From positions 47,422,743 to 47,486,742 of the forward strand of contig QVOM02000112.1 of assembly GCA_003586115.2 (NCBI GenBank): a stretch of 64,000 nucleotides of DNA. The letters are read 5' to 3'. The translations under genes and the position numbers were made by a program. Below are positions 23,500 to 35,439 of this stretch, one piece after another. This DNA comes from Salvator merianae (Eukaryota; Chordata; Lepidosauria; Squamata; Teiidae). Below the pieces are notes generated by a model. The model had not been told where the DNA came from, did not search any database, and worked only from the letters and a program-made list of their open reading frames with translations. Numbering within the stretch: the stretch's first letter is position 1; each line of letters opens with the position of its first letter.

Positions 23500-23868
23500 A
23501 TGTTATCTAACTCACAACATTAGAAAAAGGTAGCATTTGATGAAGCTGATGGACAGGAGAGTTTGGGGAAGTATTTTTTTCATCCAGAGACTATTGGTCT
23601 ATGGAATTTACTCCCAGAAATGGTGGTGACAGCAACCAGCCTGAATAATTTTAAGAAAGGGTTAGACAAATTCATTAAGGACAGATCTATCAGTGGGTAC
23701 TAGATACTGCCTCCAGGTTGAAGAAAGATAGAGGATGCCTCTAAAAACCATTTGCAGGGAATTGAGAGAGGTGAAGGTTTTGCCTTTGTCTTTGCATTGG
23801 TGGGCCACTGTGTGAGACAGGATGGACTGTGGCCTGATCCAGCAGGGCTCTTCTTATGTTCTGATGCT
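23500..23868 (+). mobile_element. CR1/L3-like LINE 3' end
   Basis: Closely follows the 3' part of the CR1/L3-like LINE at 59-60.7 kb: the tctatggaatttactccc, gtggtgacagcaaccagcct and ttaagaaagggttagacaaa segments, ending in gatccagcagggctcttctt and atgttct. Strongly 5'-truncated, as is usual for LINE copies. Confidence 0.85.
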
Positions 23869-25160
23869 CTTAAGTTTCAAATGCTATTACAAATAAAGAC
23901 TTTGTAGGGCTGTGGCCTAGTTTACACTTTTTTCTTTAGTAGGGTACTGGTTTCAAAACCAAGGTGACTGAAGAGAAAAAGATATTATTTTTTTGGCTTC
24001 AGATGTTTCATTGTCTTCTTACACTTGGATTGTTTGTTCAGAGTTCTTTCACCTACAAGATATAGTGACATACTGGTGTCAGTAGTTCATGCTTTTTAGT
24101 TCCTTTTAGACACTTTTCTATAACAAAAATAAACACTTTTGAAACAAAGCTCTTAAGGTGACATCTGTTTATTCCTTTTAAGGACCACTGTACATACTAC
24201 ATCTTGCCTAAATGAGCAAAGCATGAAAAAGCAATAATGAAACTAGATAATGGATTGCCATGAAGCTATGTGTGCAGATTTTGCATGTGTGCTGGATTTC
24301 TGAGGAAGAGTGGGGGGGTGATTGACCAATCTTCCATGTACAAAACTTAACATCATCCATTTGACCTGTAAAAGGCTTTAATTATGCAACTTATCCCACA
24401 GGGGTAACAGGGTGGTGGAAATCTACAGGTTTGCTTTTCCCACCTGGAAGATGCAAGGGGCTGCTTCTATTCCCTCCACTGCAGCGCACACAGGTGCACA
24501 TACATTTTCTAGTTCAAATATGCTCTACCCTTTTCGAACCGTGGTGGGATGTGCCTACACGTGTGTTTAATTGATGTAGCACTTTTCCCATCTTTTCACA
24601 GATGTTGCACTAAGCTTTCTCAGTTCTTGGGGAAGAATCAGAGAGATCTTCAGGAAAACTGGTTCAGGCTCTGTCAGCCCGCCAAGATGTATGGGTGTTT
24701 ATTTTTTTCCCTTCATCACTGATAAATAATACCCCCTAATCTTCACGATTCCAATCTCCCCCACACGTTTCATAAAGCAGGCTCAGTTTCTGAGAATCAA
24801 ATCACTGAAAGGTGGTGGTTTATTCTATTCTTTTCTTCTACCATCCCAGATGCTTTTTGTGCGCCAGAGAGAAGTCTGACTGATTGCCTGACTGTAGCCC
24901 TTCTGCGTCGATAATAGGCTTATACGGAGATCCCCCTCCACCGCCTATTTACATTTGAAACATCGAGGTAGCGGGGGTGGGGTGGAAAAAGCTCCAGCAC
25001 ACGACACGTCCTTTTGCTTGGGTAAAGGGGAACTAAAAACAGCAACAACAAAACGCGCTCGCACAGCCTCCAACTTCAAATGACCTTCAAAAACAGGGGA
25101 GGAGAAGAAGAGGGAAAAAAACCCCTCGTAATTGCCTGCGGTAATTAGCCATGTGCAGTT
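23869..25160. other. Non-coding stretch, no feature identified
   Basis: AT-rich DNA grading into GC-richer DNA after 24,880. No exon, RNA or repeat family was supported. Confidence 0.4.
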
Positions 25161-25200
25161 CTTTCATTTCATTTCATTTCATTTTGATTTATTTATTTGG
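25161..25200. repeat. ATTTC/ATTT simple repeat
   Basis: Four tandem catttcatttc-type pentamers followed by tttatttattt units, directly before CpG island 4. Confidence 0.85.
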
Positions 25201-25279
25201 GAAAATAAACAAAAGGAAGAAGCGAGGATGAAGAGACAGAGAGACACAGGTGCTCTCTGTCTGCCAGCTCCATCCATGC

Positions 25280-26170
25280 AAGGCTCCCCCCCCCATGACC
25301 GAGGCTGACACAGCAGCAGCAAGCGGACTTGTGCTTCCATTTCACGGACCCCCCGGCCCCCTTTATTCACCGCCCCCTCAGGTGAGAAGGCACCTGCGTC
25401 TGAGCCCGGAACGTGCGCTCTTACGCGAAGGGGGCCACCTCCTGCCCCTACCCTCTACTCCCCTCCGTTTTCCCGCTCCGCCAGGCTGGCCGAAGAAGAG
25501 AAGCCGCCCGTGGCCCCCGTCCTCACTCAGCATCTGCTGGGAGCCCGAAGAGAGCGCGCGAAAGACAGCCAAGGCTTCACGAGAGTCTGTGGCTCGTGGC
25601 GGAGGCGACACGGCGGCGGTTGCTTGTCGCTCCCGCACCAAAGCGCGCGCTCCTCCTGAGGCGCCTCCACCTCCCCTCCCCACTGAGGCGGCAAAGCGGA
25701 GGCGGGAAGCAGCAGCAGCAGCGACGGCGGCGCTAGTCTCTCCTCGGCTCGACCCGGAGCTCTGGATATTTAGGTTAATAGGACGGGCTTTGATCCGTGA
25801 TCCCCTCCCGCCCCTAGCGACAACGATCGGTCTGCCTTTATCACCGCCTCACACCCGACCCGGCCGTCACCGCCTCGTGTCGCTTCCCCTCACGAACACG
25901 GCCGCGCGCCTCTCGCGCCGGCAGCAGCAGCAAGCGCCAGGCGAGTCCCGGTCGGGAGCGAAGGAGAAGCAGGAGCTGCTCGAGCTCTGCTAGGCCTGCA
26001 CAGCGAACAAACAAAATGTGCCGTGTCATAGTAATGGCTCCCTCTCGCTCCCTCCCTGGCTCACGGCTCAAACAGAGTGGGGGAGGGGACGGGCATGGGA
26101 GGGGAGGGGAGCGAGGTGACCTGCTCGACACGCACGCGACCCCCCTCCCCCCCAAGACACAGAGAGAAGT
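25280..26170. promoter_or_regulatory. CpG island 4
   Basis: CpG-dense block. It contains the longest frame of the window (25,250-25,993, 247 codons), rich in Pro, Arg, Ala and Gln with poly-Ala and poly-Gln runs caused by GC-rich trinucleotides. Several other frames overlap it, so I do not call it coding. A short AT-rich patch (ggatatttaggttaatagga near 25,764) inside the island may be a conserved factor site. Confidence 0.6.
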
Positions 26171-26300
26171 AAAATAAGGCGGCAAGGCCGAAGGAAGTAA
26201 GCTTTGAGGTACATTTGAGCCCAAGTTGGTTCCGGGCCTCACAGGATTCAAGAGGACTTGTGGTCGAGGGAACATTCTTCGTTCCACCCCCACAGGATCG

Positions 26301-26347
26301 TTCTGTCTTTCTTTCTCTCTTTCTCTTTCTTTCTTTTTCTTTCTCTC
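26301..26347. repeat. (CTTT)n pyrimidine simple repeat
   Basis: Interrupted tetranucleotide CTTT/CTCT tract on the plus strand. Confidence 0.9.
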
Positions 26348-26379
26348 AAGGGCTGGATGGGAGAGCCATCTGGGGTTGG

Positions 26380-26520
26380 GTGGCTTCTCATCTCATTACA
26401 GGGCATTAGGAGAGCCAGGCAAATATACAGCTATTAAAATTAATCGCCTCACGCTGTCAGCTGAACATAATGGAAATTATTTATAGGCAGCCGCCTACGT
26501 CGCGTTTATCGTCACAGAGG
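26380..26520. promoter_or_regulatory. Candidate conserved non-coding element
   Basis: Between a simple repeat and GC-rich DNA lies a compact AT-rich block with attaaaattaatcgcctcac (26,434-26,452) and ggaaattatttataggcag (26,471-26,489), both holding homeodomain-type cores, plus gctgtcagctgaac (an E-box). It looks like an enhancer core rather than a repeat. Conservation is untested. Confidence 0.4.
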
Positions 26521-27670
26521 CTCGGGGTGGTCGGGAGGGGAGGGGAGAGCGGGAGGCACGGGGGTGGGGAGTCGCTGTGGAGATCCGCGCTAGATCTCGA
26601 GAGGGCGAGGGAAGAGTCTGCAGCAAAAACAAAACAAAACCCGAAGCCCCTCGTAGGAAGAAATTTTAGAGCCGCCAAACCACCGCTTCTCTCCCACCCA
26701 CCGCCCGAAGCCTTTAATGAGTCGAGTGAGCAGGCAACGTGCAATCCAGCGCCTAAACACGGCAGGTCGGCAACAAAGGTTGCGAGGGTGAGATCTTGGG
26801 CTACCAGCCAAAACGCAGACAGGCAGCATTTGACCCAGATACGGAGGACAAAAAGGATGAGGAAGGTACAAATAAATGCAAAGGAAACAAGACCTCAGTG
26901 GACCAACCTTTGTCACTTCCATCTCGGCTTTCAGACTTTATTAAGGCGTTTAGTTCCGCTTTTTAAAAAGACAAAAAAATGGCAAAATATTTAGAATCCG
27001 GGTGTAGCACACTGTGAATTAGATCCACAGTGACACTCAGTTTGAGATGAGATCTTATTTTAATACTGTTTGCTCACAGTATAAAACATTTACTTGAATG
27101 GTTAAGTCCCACTTAAATGAACTGGAATTATTTTCATGTAAATATGCATCAGATTGCAGCTTTCCACAAAACTCACTCTTCTTGGTTGGGAAGCAGTGTA
27201 TTCAAACTATATTTCCAAGGAAATGAACTTTGGTGATATCAAGATGTTTCTTACGCTGTCTTTTCTTCTGAGCCTCTTCTGGGCCCTTGTGAAGAAGAAA
27301 AAATATTTAAATGGCCTTGGGTTAATTGGTTGGCTTGTCTGCAAAGATCGAGACAGTGGCCAAGAGCTGTGCCCCAGAAGGCCTTCGGTGTTTGCAGATC
27401 AGCAAACAGATTAGTTGTGTTAAATGCTTGGAAACACAAAACCTTTGGAATTATTGCCCTTTGGAGAATATCTTTTCTCTGCTTTGAAAAGGCAGGAGAG
27501 AAATCCTCTATCATGTCCTCGTGAAATGACTTTTGGGGTTATGTCCAGGGGCCCACTTGATAGATAATGGCCCCTCAAATGCAGCTAAGAGGCTTATCAC
27601 ATTTGGAGGTACAGTAGTGCACTCTCTGCTTAAAGAGCACATATTCATTAAGTTCAGAGTTTAAGCAGAA
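26521..27670. other. GC-rich shoulder then AT-rich unique DNA, no gene seen
   Basis: 26,521-26,780 continues CpG-rich; after about 26,950 the DNA is AT-rich and unique-looking, with ttaattggttggcttgtc and cctttggaattattgccc segments that could be conserved sites. No exon or repeat was supported. Confidence 0.35.
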
Positions 27671-27676
27671 GTGACC

Positions 27677-27756
27677 CAGATGTTACTGAATGCCAGCACC
27701 CATCAGCCCCAACCAGCAGCATCAATGTCAAGAAGCTGTAGTTCAGCTTCATCTGG
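27677..27756. mobile_element. Small palindromic element (MITE-like)
   Basis: Starts ccagatgttactgaa and ends ttcagcttcatctgg, near-perfect terminal inverted repeats, with cccatcagccccaaccagc inside. This type of short element (terminal catctgg, internal cagccccagccagc-like and a tagtt-type segment) is familiar as a widespread repeat in reptile DNA. The superfamily is not assigned. Confidence 0.55.
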
Positions 27757-28330
27757 AAAACTGTCCCAGTGCTATTCCTAGTCTGTAGACTCCAGCCTGA
27801 AGTGATAGTTGCGAGAGAGAAGGCATCACTCCCTGGAAAGGCATGAAGGATTTTAATTGTTGTTCTTCAATGACTGTATACATTTATGTAGTGGCACCAC
27901 CACCATCCTTGCAACTCATGACCTTCTCTGGAGCTCCTTGCCCATGATTCACCATGGAGGCCTTATTGGCACTGAACTTCTAGAAAAGAAAGCCAACATT
28001 TGCTCTTTATTGATAGTAGGTTGGGGCTATTTGACAAAAACAGAATAAAATTGTACTTCCCACTACATCCACACACATTCTGTTTTACTTTTGGTGGCTA
28101 GCTGACTCTAAAATGTAGCTGACTTGCCAGCAGAGTGGAGCTTAGTTCCAGAAAGGTAAATGGCCCTTTTTTCCAGCTGTTAAATGAATCACGGTCCTGT
28201 GACATGATGAATGAATGGCTCCTCCACTGTGGTCAGCCACGAACAGCTTTGTGGCAATGTGTGGCTGGAGGAGGAGAAGTACAGTTATCTGGGTGGGGGA
28301 CAACTGGACTGGCAGGGTTTGCAGAAGGCG
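27757..28330. other. Non-coding stretch, no feature identified
   Basis: Neutral composition. No repeat or exon was recognised. Confidence 0.35.
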
Positions 28331-28333
28331 GCT

Positions 28334-28374
28334 GCAGGGAAAGGTGTGTGCAGGGAAAGGTGTGTGCAGGGAAG
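28334..28374. repeat. 16-bp tandem repeat, about 2.5 units
   Basis: The unit gcagggaaaggtgtgt starts at 28,334 and 28,350, with a partial third unit from 28,366. Confidence 0.9.
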
Positions 28375-28399
28375 GGAGAGGGGGAGTGAAAGAGACGCT

Positions 28400-31300
28400 G
28401 CCAGGCTTGGGAGGTTAATAAGTACATAGTTCTCTTTCACGCCCGCCTGAGGGCTGACTTGCAGCTCAGCAGGTAATTGACAGTCTCTAGCCCAAACTGA
28501 AATATGTGTTAACAACAATGTCGTGCATCCTAGAAGCTATACAGAAGATCACCTTCTCAAAGGTCCCAGTGCATTATTTGCAAGACTTTGGCTTTGGCAG
28601 AAGGTGTCACAAATTTTTCCAGTCACATTTGCTCTTTATCTGCCAATGAGCATCTTTCCCAAGGCTTGGTGCTTACCAGAGACTGCAGTCTCTACTCAAG
28701 AACAAGTGAATTCCTTCACCATCCTTTTCACGCCCTGCATTCTGCTGGGATTCCAAAGACAAAACTGGGACCAGCTATTTTTCAGATGTCAATGCTCAGA
28801 AGGCAGATTATTGATCACATTCCATATTCCTTCTCACCAAGTAAGTGGAGATGTTTTAAATATAGCCTGTCAGGCACACATAGATCTTTCCTTGCATATA
28901 TTTATGCTTTGCATGTTGATTTCTCAGGCATCCTTTATGTGCTGGAGTGAATGGGAAACAACAGAACACATTTTTAGAAAGTATCAAATCCATACATGAG
29001 AAACTAGGCTTAATGCAGAAGTTGAGAGTTTAGAGTTCTTCAGACATCTTTCTGACTTTCCCATCTCAGCCAAAATGGCTAGTTACTTCAAGAATGGCTA
29101 ATTACTTAATAGAATGCTTAGTTCATATAAGATCTGGACAAATCTGGCACAGGTCCAAGAAGATAAGACATTAGCATTGGACTTGAGTTACACCAAGACA
29201 GATTTCAGCTGAACACAGGGCAGGGAGCTTCCTTAAAGTAGAGCAGTTTAGCAAAGAAACTGACTATTTAAGGCTATAGTGGGATGTGGAAGTTAACAGC
29301 CATCTGTTGTAAATTTTGATTTCTCCATTAGATTGGACTTAAAGGCCTTGTTGGCTGTCCTCTCCCCTTGTCCAAACCTTACGGTTAACCTCTAGAGGAA
29401 AGTGCAGTAGAGTAAAAAGTTCAGAGCAGGCTAAATCATACATAAGGCTACTCTCAAGAGAAAAATAAAAAACATTTATTGAGAGAAAAAGAACAGCTGA
29501 AAAGATCACCATCTGGTCCCAAAAGGTAAAAAAATGTTAATAAAAGCTAAGATCACTTATACAAACCTGTACAAGGGTCGGTGGATTAAAATCCAAGTAT
29601 TCATGGTGCACTTAACTCCATATTGGCAGGAAAAAAAGACAAGACGGTTCTGGGTCTCTTTTTTTATCCCCTAGAAGACAAGAAAAGTCCTGGCAGAAAA
29701 ATACCAATCCTTCAATGAGCAAACAACTGATATAGGAGACAAACTTCACCTTCACTAGTCAGTATGTATCAGAACCTTTCACACATGAGATAATGAGTTT
29801 TGTCACTTCCTCCAGCCTCTTGTGATGTTGTACAATTCAAGTTATATGTTTGAGTTTCTGGTTTGAAAACAATCTTTGTGCATTCTGTCAGATATGGCAA
29901 AAAACATTAGTAGGCCTAACTGTATCCTTCCAACTCCATGGTACTTTGATATTAAGAATTAATTAATTTAGAATATATTCTCAACATCATTAGGGTATAT
30001 CTACATTCTGGTTGTGGTTAAGCATTCCTGGTTGTCTGTCAAGGGATAAATGGTCCATATTAAGTAGTCTTAACACTTATACCCAAGATGTTAAAGTCTT
30101 TTCAAATCATGTTTTGTTTAGAGAACAGCACTCTTTCTGGATAAAAGCTAGACAGAAGAATAAGCACAAACTCATTTTTTTAAAAAAACTAAAGTGGCCT
30201 TTCATCTGGGGGTTATTGTCTTTCATCCTAATGCTGAATTTTTAAGTTTTTAAGGGCACAATAATGAGAGTGGGCTATGCACATACATTTATGTAACTGC
30301 CTTGAGGAGATGCACTTGAAGTGCTAGTAAGATGTTAAGCACAGTTCTTCTCAGTAAAATAAAGTTAATATTTAACCATTTCCTAGACAGTTGTTCATTA
30401 GCATCCACATTGCTGGACTATACTTTTCCTTTTATTTCAGAGTTAAGGTAAAAACCAGTAAGCATGTTTCCAAACTTTTAAATACATATTTAAAATAGAA
30501 ACTTGTTCCCAGAATTTCCACTCCTTATTCTAGTGTGCTCAGGATCACATCTCTGTTGCTAATAAAAACAAACTATTGCCCCAGAAGAGGGAAGACTTGC
30601 AAAACCTCTACCACTGGAAATGCTCTCCCACTCAGAATTTCTCTCCAGGCATTGCAAACTTATAGGTAATCTTATTCATGTCTGCAAAGAAGTAACCCTT
30701 GCTGAGGTAAATGGATATAGGATTGCAGTCTAAAATGGTTTACAGAACAAGCCTATGTATATCTACTCAAGAGTAAGCTTCCGTTCAGTGCGGCTACTTC
30801 GTTATCTGCCAGTGAAGCAACGACATCACTTATCTGAACACTTAAGTCCTACAACGCTGACCTCACAATCTATTCGCTACTAAACAAAACGATCCCTAAG
30901 TGGCTTACAGCAGAGATCGCTTTCTGGTGAAAACTCTCATCCAAGTCCGCTAAAACCTTCATTTTTGGATCGTTCATTTCGATTAAAATAATACTTCGGG
31001 TGTGACTACACGTCCGTTTTCATTATCCAAGGCAGGAATCCCTAGATACAAAACTCTTTCCGAGTGGAACTGAACGAGATGGCTACACACAGAGAATGAA
31101 GGGAAATCAGAGGTCACCCTCGGACCTCCAGCGAATGGTCACGTGCAGGATAGCGATGCGACTGTAACCTTTGCACTAGGCGCCTCTTTGCAGCTGCGCA
31201 CTCGAGGCCAAGGCGTGGAGGAAAAATTCGCTTAATCCCGTATAGGTCACCCAGAACTGCAGCTGCCTGCCACTTACCTTCTTTCCTCGGGGGCCAATCA

Positions 31301-32057
31301 AGGGCGCTCGAAAGGGGGGCTGCGGTTAAAACTAAAGCTTCTCTCCGAAGCGACCAACAAAGCCAGAAAACTTAATGAAAAGCAGTTAAGGATGCATAAA
31401 AGGGCAGCGCCTATGCCATCATCTTTCTGGGAGAAAGATCGTGAAAATAATAGTTCCCCTTGGGAGCCAGCAGATTCCAGCTCAAAAATCTGCTGTATGT
31501 TACTCAACAAAAATCTTCCATCCCTGATTCACAGTGAACTCTCACTCGTGGTAGGTATGCACACAATGCTCTGTGCCTCCCATAGACGGTGAGCCAACAG
31601 CAATCGAAAGGTCTTTTGAACTGGAAGATCACATACAACACATGTGCTTCGAAGAGCATTTGCCCAACCTCCAATTAATTCAAGCGCAAGCTCTAAGGCA
31701 GGCCGAACGCATTGATTCGAAACGTTTCTTGTCTCTTCTCCCATCCAAGTATACGAGGACATTGTTTCAGCTCTGGCCTGGTTCCCACAGATATGCGCCA
31801 TCTTTTGTGGAAGATAGCAATATTTCTATGCCGTGGGGCAGCTTAGGGTTTAAAGCCGAAGTGCCCAAAGAAACCGAAACTCCTGAGCTGGTGGGTGGGG
31901 TTGGGGGAGGGGGAAAGCTATCCAAGAGGCAGGAACAAACTGGTCCTTGTTAGTACTTGGCTGCGCCTGCCACACCAAGGCAAATTTGAGCTAACCCTAC
32001 TCACTGTAGCATCCTGGTTAAAATGTTTTCCTATTAGGAAAGCATGTGTACCCATGA
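28400..32057. other. Mostly unique non-coding DNA, no gene seen
   Basis: No supported exon or RNA gene. 29,450-29,720 (aaaaacatttattgagag and following) may be the reverse-strand end of an old retroelement. 30,690-30,785 (ggatataggattgcagtct, ctactcaagagtaagcttcc) resembles a common reptile interspersed repeat. 30,780-31,600 is richer in CpG and unique-looking. The frames at 28,523-28,999 and 31,573-31,953 show no domain. Confidence 0.35.
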
Positions 32058-32233
32058 TTGTTGTTGCTGGGTATCATCGAGTGCCTGCTCCTAGTTGACT
32101 GCCTCGGTGCCTCCATGGGTATCTCTAGGCAGTTTTCTTGGCAGAGATACAGAAGTAGTTTGCCATTGCCTACTTCCAGGTAGAGGCTGGGGATCAAACT
32201 GGCAACCCTCTGCTTTCCAACTGCTTGCATTAA
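32058..32233 (-). mobile_element. tRNA-derived SINE, copy 2
   Basis: Same family and orientation as the copies at 23.1, 42.1 and 57.2 kb: ttgttgttgctgggtatcat tail, ttttcttggcagagatacag, then the reversed head with ggggatcaaactggcaaccc and tctgctttccaactgc. The outer end of the head is lost. Confidence 0.85.
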
Positions 32234-32810
32234 CACTGAATTATTCACAAAAAAATTATGCCTTTTTATAATAGAATGGTAATCATATATCATACACATA
32301 TATATCTGTCCCACTATATCCAAGCACCAGGGCCACCTAAGCAAGATTCATATTACTTCTGTAATTGGGATAATGACGATTTATGAAAGTTGAAGGCACA
32401 AAACTTTATCTGCTCAGTTCTCCCTCCCCTGAATTCACCGTTCACAAACCGCTTAGGGCTTCGTTGCGCTGATATGGCGGGAGCCAAGCAGTGACTGTAA
32501 AGCACGAAGCGATGACTGGGTAAGAGCAGAAATGGCAACCGTATGCTTCACAACCTAAACAGCGCACGCAGTCTTCCTCAGAAATGAGTGTTGTAAGACC
32601 ATTAAGTCCAGCAGAGTCCCGAATCGTGTAGCTGCCTCGCGGCTGGGGCCGTGTCTTCATCCAGTATCGAGTCCTGCAGATGGAGGCTAGAATCTAAGCC
32701 TTATTGTCCCAAATGTGTAACTGCCTACTGCGCACGAAGCTCCCAGTCACTGAAACACTGAAGCACTGAAACAAGGAAAGGGTATATTCTAGGCAGCTCC
32801 TCCAGTCTCG
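32234..32810. other. Non-coding stretch, no feature identified
   Basis: AT-rich then neutral DNA. No exon or repeat family was recognised. Confidence 0.35.
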
Positions 32811-32819
32811 GCTCGCTAG

Positions 32820-33340
32820 GGCTGCAGATCGCCTTCTGCGCATAAATACAGTACCCCCAGACTAGAGAGCAGCGACTCACGAAACGAGGCCCCAGGTCCC
32901 CACAGAGTTGCTGCCAGAGCTCAGCTCCAGCGTCCGCTCTGGGCCTGGGCCTGAAGCCTTGGCCCGCTTCATTGCAGCGCTCGGTGAGCTGGTGATGAAA
33001 ACGCAGCAGGGAACAGAATCGCCCTCAGCAGACCACCGATCTAAGGAGGCCTCTCCGCCGGAGACCCAGCTCCGCTTGAAGGGTGTTCAAGGGCTGGCTT
33101 CCGCTCTCTCTGGGAGGCGAAACCACCTCGGAGCCAATCTATGTGGGAAGCCTTTTTTCCTCTCTTATTTACGACTCTGGCAGTCTTTCCGAAGCGCTCG
33201 GTTTGCTACCACTGCCGCCAGCGCCGCTCCTGCGCCAGGTTCAGCTCCCTGCCGTCTCCTGTCCTCTCTGATTGAATATAATTTGCTTGATCGATCGACT
33301 TGCGGGCAGGTTGGGAGAGGAAGAGGAGCGAGTCAGAAAA
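32820..33340. promoter_or_regulatory. CpG island 5 (weak)
   Basis: Moderately CpG-rich block, less dense than the others. A 176-codon frame crosses it (32,908-33,438) without domain or splice support. It ends at tatttgaatata-poor AT DNA with ttgatcgatcgactt near 33,287. Confidence 0.35.
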
Positions 33341-33879
33341 TCTGCATATCGCCCTTCGAGATCCTGCTGCTGACAGAACAAGGTCTGCCAGGGGTGTGGA
33401 GTTGCTACCAGCATGTCAATCGAATGGTGGTGAGGTAATCAGATTCCCAGTCCAGGCTTGCGATGTGCGAGGCTGAATAAAGGGGAGAGGAAAAGCAGGA
33501 AATCCTCTGTAAGTTAAGGGTGCTTCCGAAGTGGTTAGAGCTTCCAGGCTTGGACAACAGCCTCCTTATTCCCCTCTTCAAAATATTTGCTAACTTCACC
33601 CCCCTCCAGACCCCTCCCCCCCAGGGTCTGCCTTAGGCCAACTGCACCAATTTTACTCACTGGGGCCCCACGCTTACAGGTGCCCTTCCCTAGTGACTCA
33701 GATTAGCATTTGCAGTGTCACTGTGCCCCTGTCTCCAAATGCTGACGTTTTGGACCCCCGGCACAGTCTGTGACTGCAAAAGGCCATAAAACAAGCTGCA
33801 GAAGCACTGCTATGGCTCAGCCTCAACTTTGGGTGCACACTGCTGTCTCAAAGGCTTGGCCCAGAAGTGACAGGTCAAA

Positions 33880-34118
33880 AGTAGGTTCAGGTAGGTAAGA
33901 GAATAGATGCCTAGGTACCTGCCTCCAGGTGGAAGAGACAGGCAGGTTGTCTCTAAAGGTCATTTGCAGGGTGTTCAAAGTAGGTGAAGGTTTTCCCTTT
34001 GCCTTCTGCTGGAGAATGCTCAGGAGCAATAGACGGGCTACTGTATGAGAGGGCAAGCTGGACTAGACAAGCTGTGGCCTGATCCCACAGGGCTCCTCTT
34101 ATGTTCTTATGAGGGAAG
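33880..34118 (+). mobile_element. CR1/L3-like LINE 3' end
   Basis: The 3' tail matches those at 23.87 and 60.66 kb: acctgcctccaggtggaaga, ggtcatttgcagggtgttc, ggtgaaggttttccctttgc, tggactagacaagctgtggc and gctcctcttatgttcttatg. Plus orientation, strongly truncated, with several substitutions. Confidence 0.85.
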
Positions 34119-34724
34119 AAAGCAGCAGCTTTTGGTTTCATGAACACCTAGGAAGGCTCATTCTTCAAATGGCACCTGCAGGCCTCAGGCTGAGCTCCAG
34201 GTTAGAGCTTTGCAGCACAGCAAGAAAGCTTCACGGAGTATAGCAATGGTGAAATGGGTTGAGGAGGGAAAACTCGCACTCCCATAATTGTTCTCTGCAT
34301 TCCACTGAATAGTTATACTGAAACAAAGTTCCCCACCGACCCCAGGCTCATATTTTGTCCTATTTTCCCTGCAGTTGGCAGAAATTCATACAATTAAGTC
34401 AGGGGAAATTTTGTTCTTTTCGCTGCATTGACTGGAAACGGTGTGTGGGAGGGAATTCCTTAGGCAAGACAATGATCCACTGCTGGATAGATTGCGGCTC
34501 CATGGGAATGCAGCTAAAGCTATCTTTTCTTAAAGTTGCACTGGTGCACTTTTATCCCATCTGCAAACTACTTAAACCAGTGTGCTTAATGTTTAAGCAT
34601 TCCCAAAGCTAATCTGAACAGGAACCAAATGACACTGAAATTCCTAAAACTTTGACAAATCTAACAAAGATTCCTGCGCCACATTAACCAACTTCTAGCA
34701 AGGCAGCAAATCCCACTTTCCAGG

Positions 34725-34795
34725 GAGGAAGCATTACTGAACCCAATGGAACATACTTCTGAATAGATATGCACTTAGGCTTGCCTGAAAGGATG
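34725..34795. repeat. Short common interspersed repeat fragment
   Basis: ttactgaacccaatggaaca then tacttctgaatagatatgca and cttaggcttg resembles a short repeat that is frequent in reptile DNA (acttacttctgagtaaacatgc-like). A related fragment is suspected near 30,690-30,785. Family not assigned. Confidence 0.4.
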
Positions 34796-34799
34796 GTGT

Positions 34800-35430
34800 T
34801 CCTAGGCAAGCTCATTTGAAAATGTGGACTTTTATTTTTTTAAAAAAAAGAACAGCAGAACTTCTTTTTTAGTAGGCCCATTTAATGGTATGACCTAAAG
34901 TGCTTTTGTTGTTGTGCATTGCTTATAATATAAAATGCTTTTAACTAGAGAAAAAAATTCAGTTGCTTTCTTAGTTCACAGCACCACCAAAGTCTACGCT
35001 GTGCAAATATGTCCAGATACATATAGGAACAAAACACTGGACTTGATGAACCTTTGGCTTTATTCCAATACAGCCCTGAAATTCAAAATTGGAAGAAATC
35101 CTATTCCCATTCATTTACTTCCAAGTATGTACAGGATTATGCAGCACACCTACCCATTCTTACTCACTTTGGCAAATAAATGAGGCAAATGACATTAACT
35201 GTCCTAATCGGTTAAGCCCTACCAGATGCGGTATACACACAAAGTCACCCAGGCTCAGTTGCACGTTCTCTCCAACCCGAGAACTGGGCCTGCAGAAGTC
35301 GAGGACTTCTTTGAATAGCCCTTTATTTTTACTCCATAAGCCTGTTCCCAATAATACACCTACAGTTTTTCTGGCCAGCCTCTAAGCCCCTGAATTACCA
35401 TCCCCAATGTAGCCGATCTCTCATTACGCC
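34800..35430. other. AT-rich non-coding stretch, no feature identified
   Basis: No exon, RNA or repeat was supported. Short frames at 34,935-35,385 lack motifs. Confidence 0.35.
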
Positions 35431-35439
35431 GTAAGCGTG

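Noticed and set aside
25250..25993. 247-codon plus-strand frame, longest in the window
   Set aside because: Pro/Arg/Ala-rich with homopolymer runs, lies in a CpG island, overlaps other frames, and has no domain. GC content explains the lack of stops.
28523..28999. 158-codon plus-strand frame
   Set aside because: No domain, no splice signals, and a similar-length frame overlaps it in another register.
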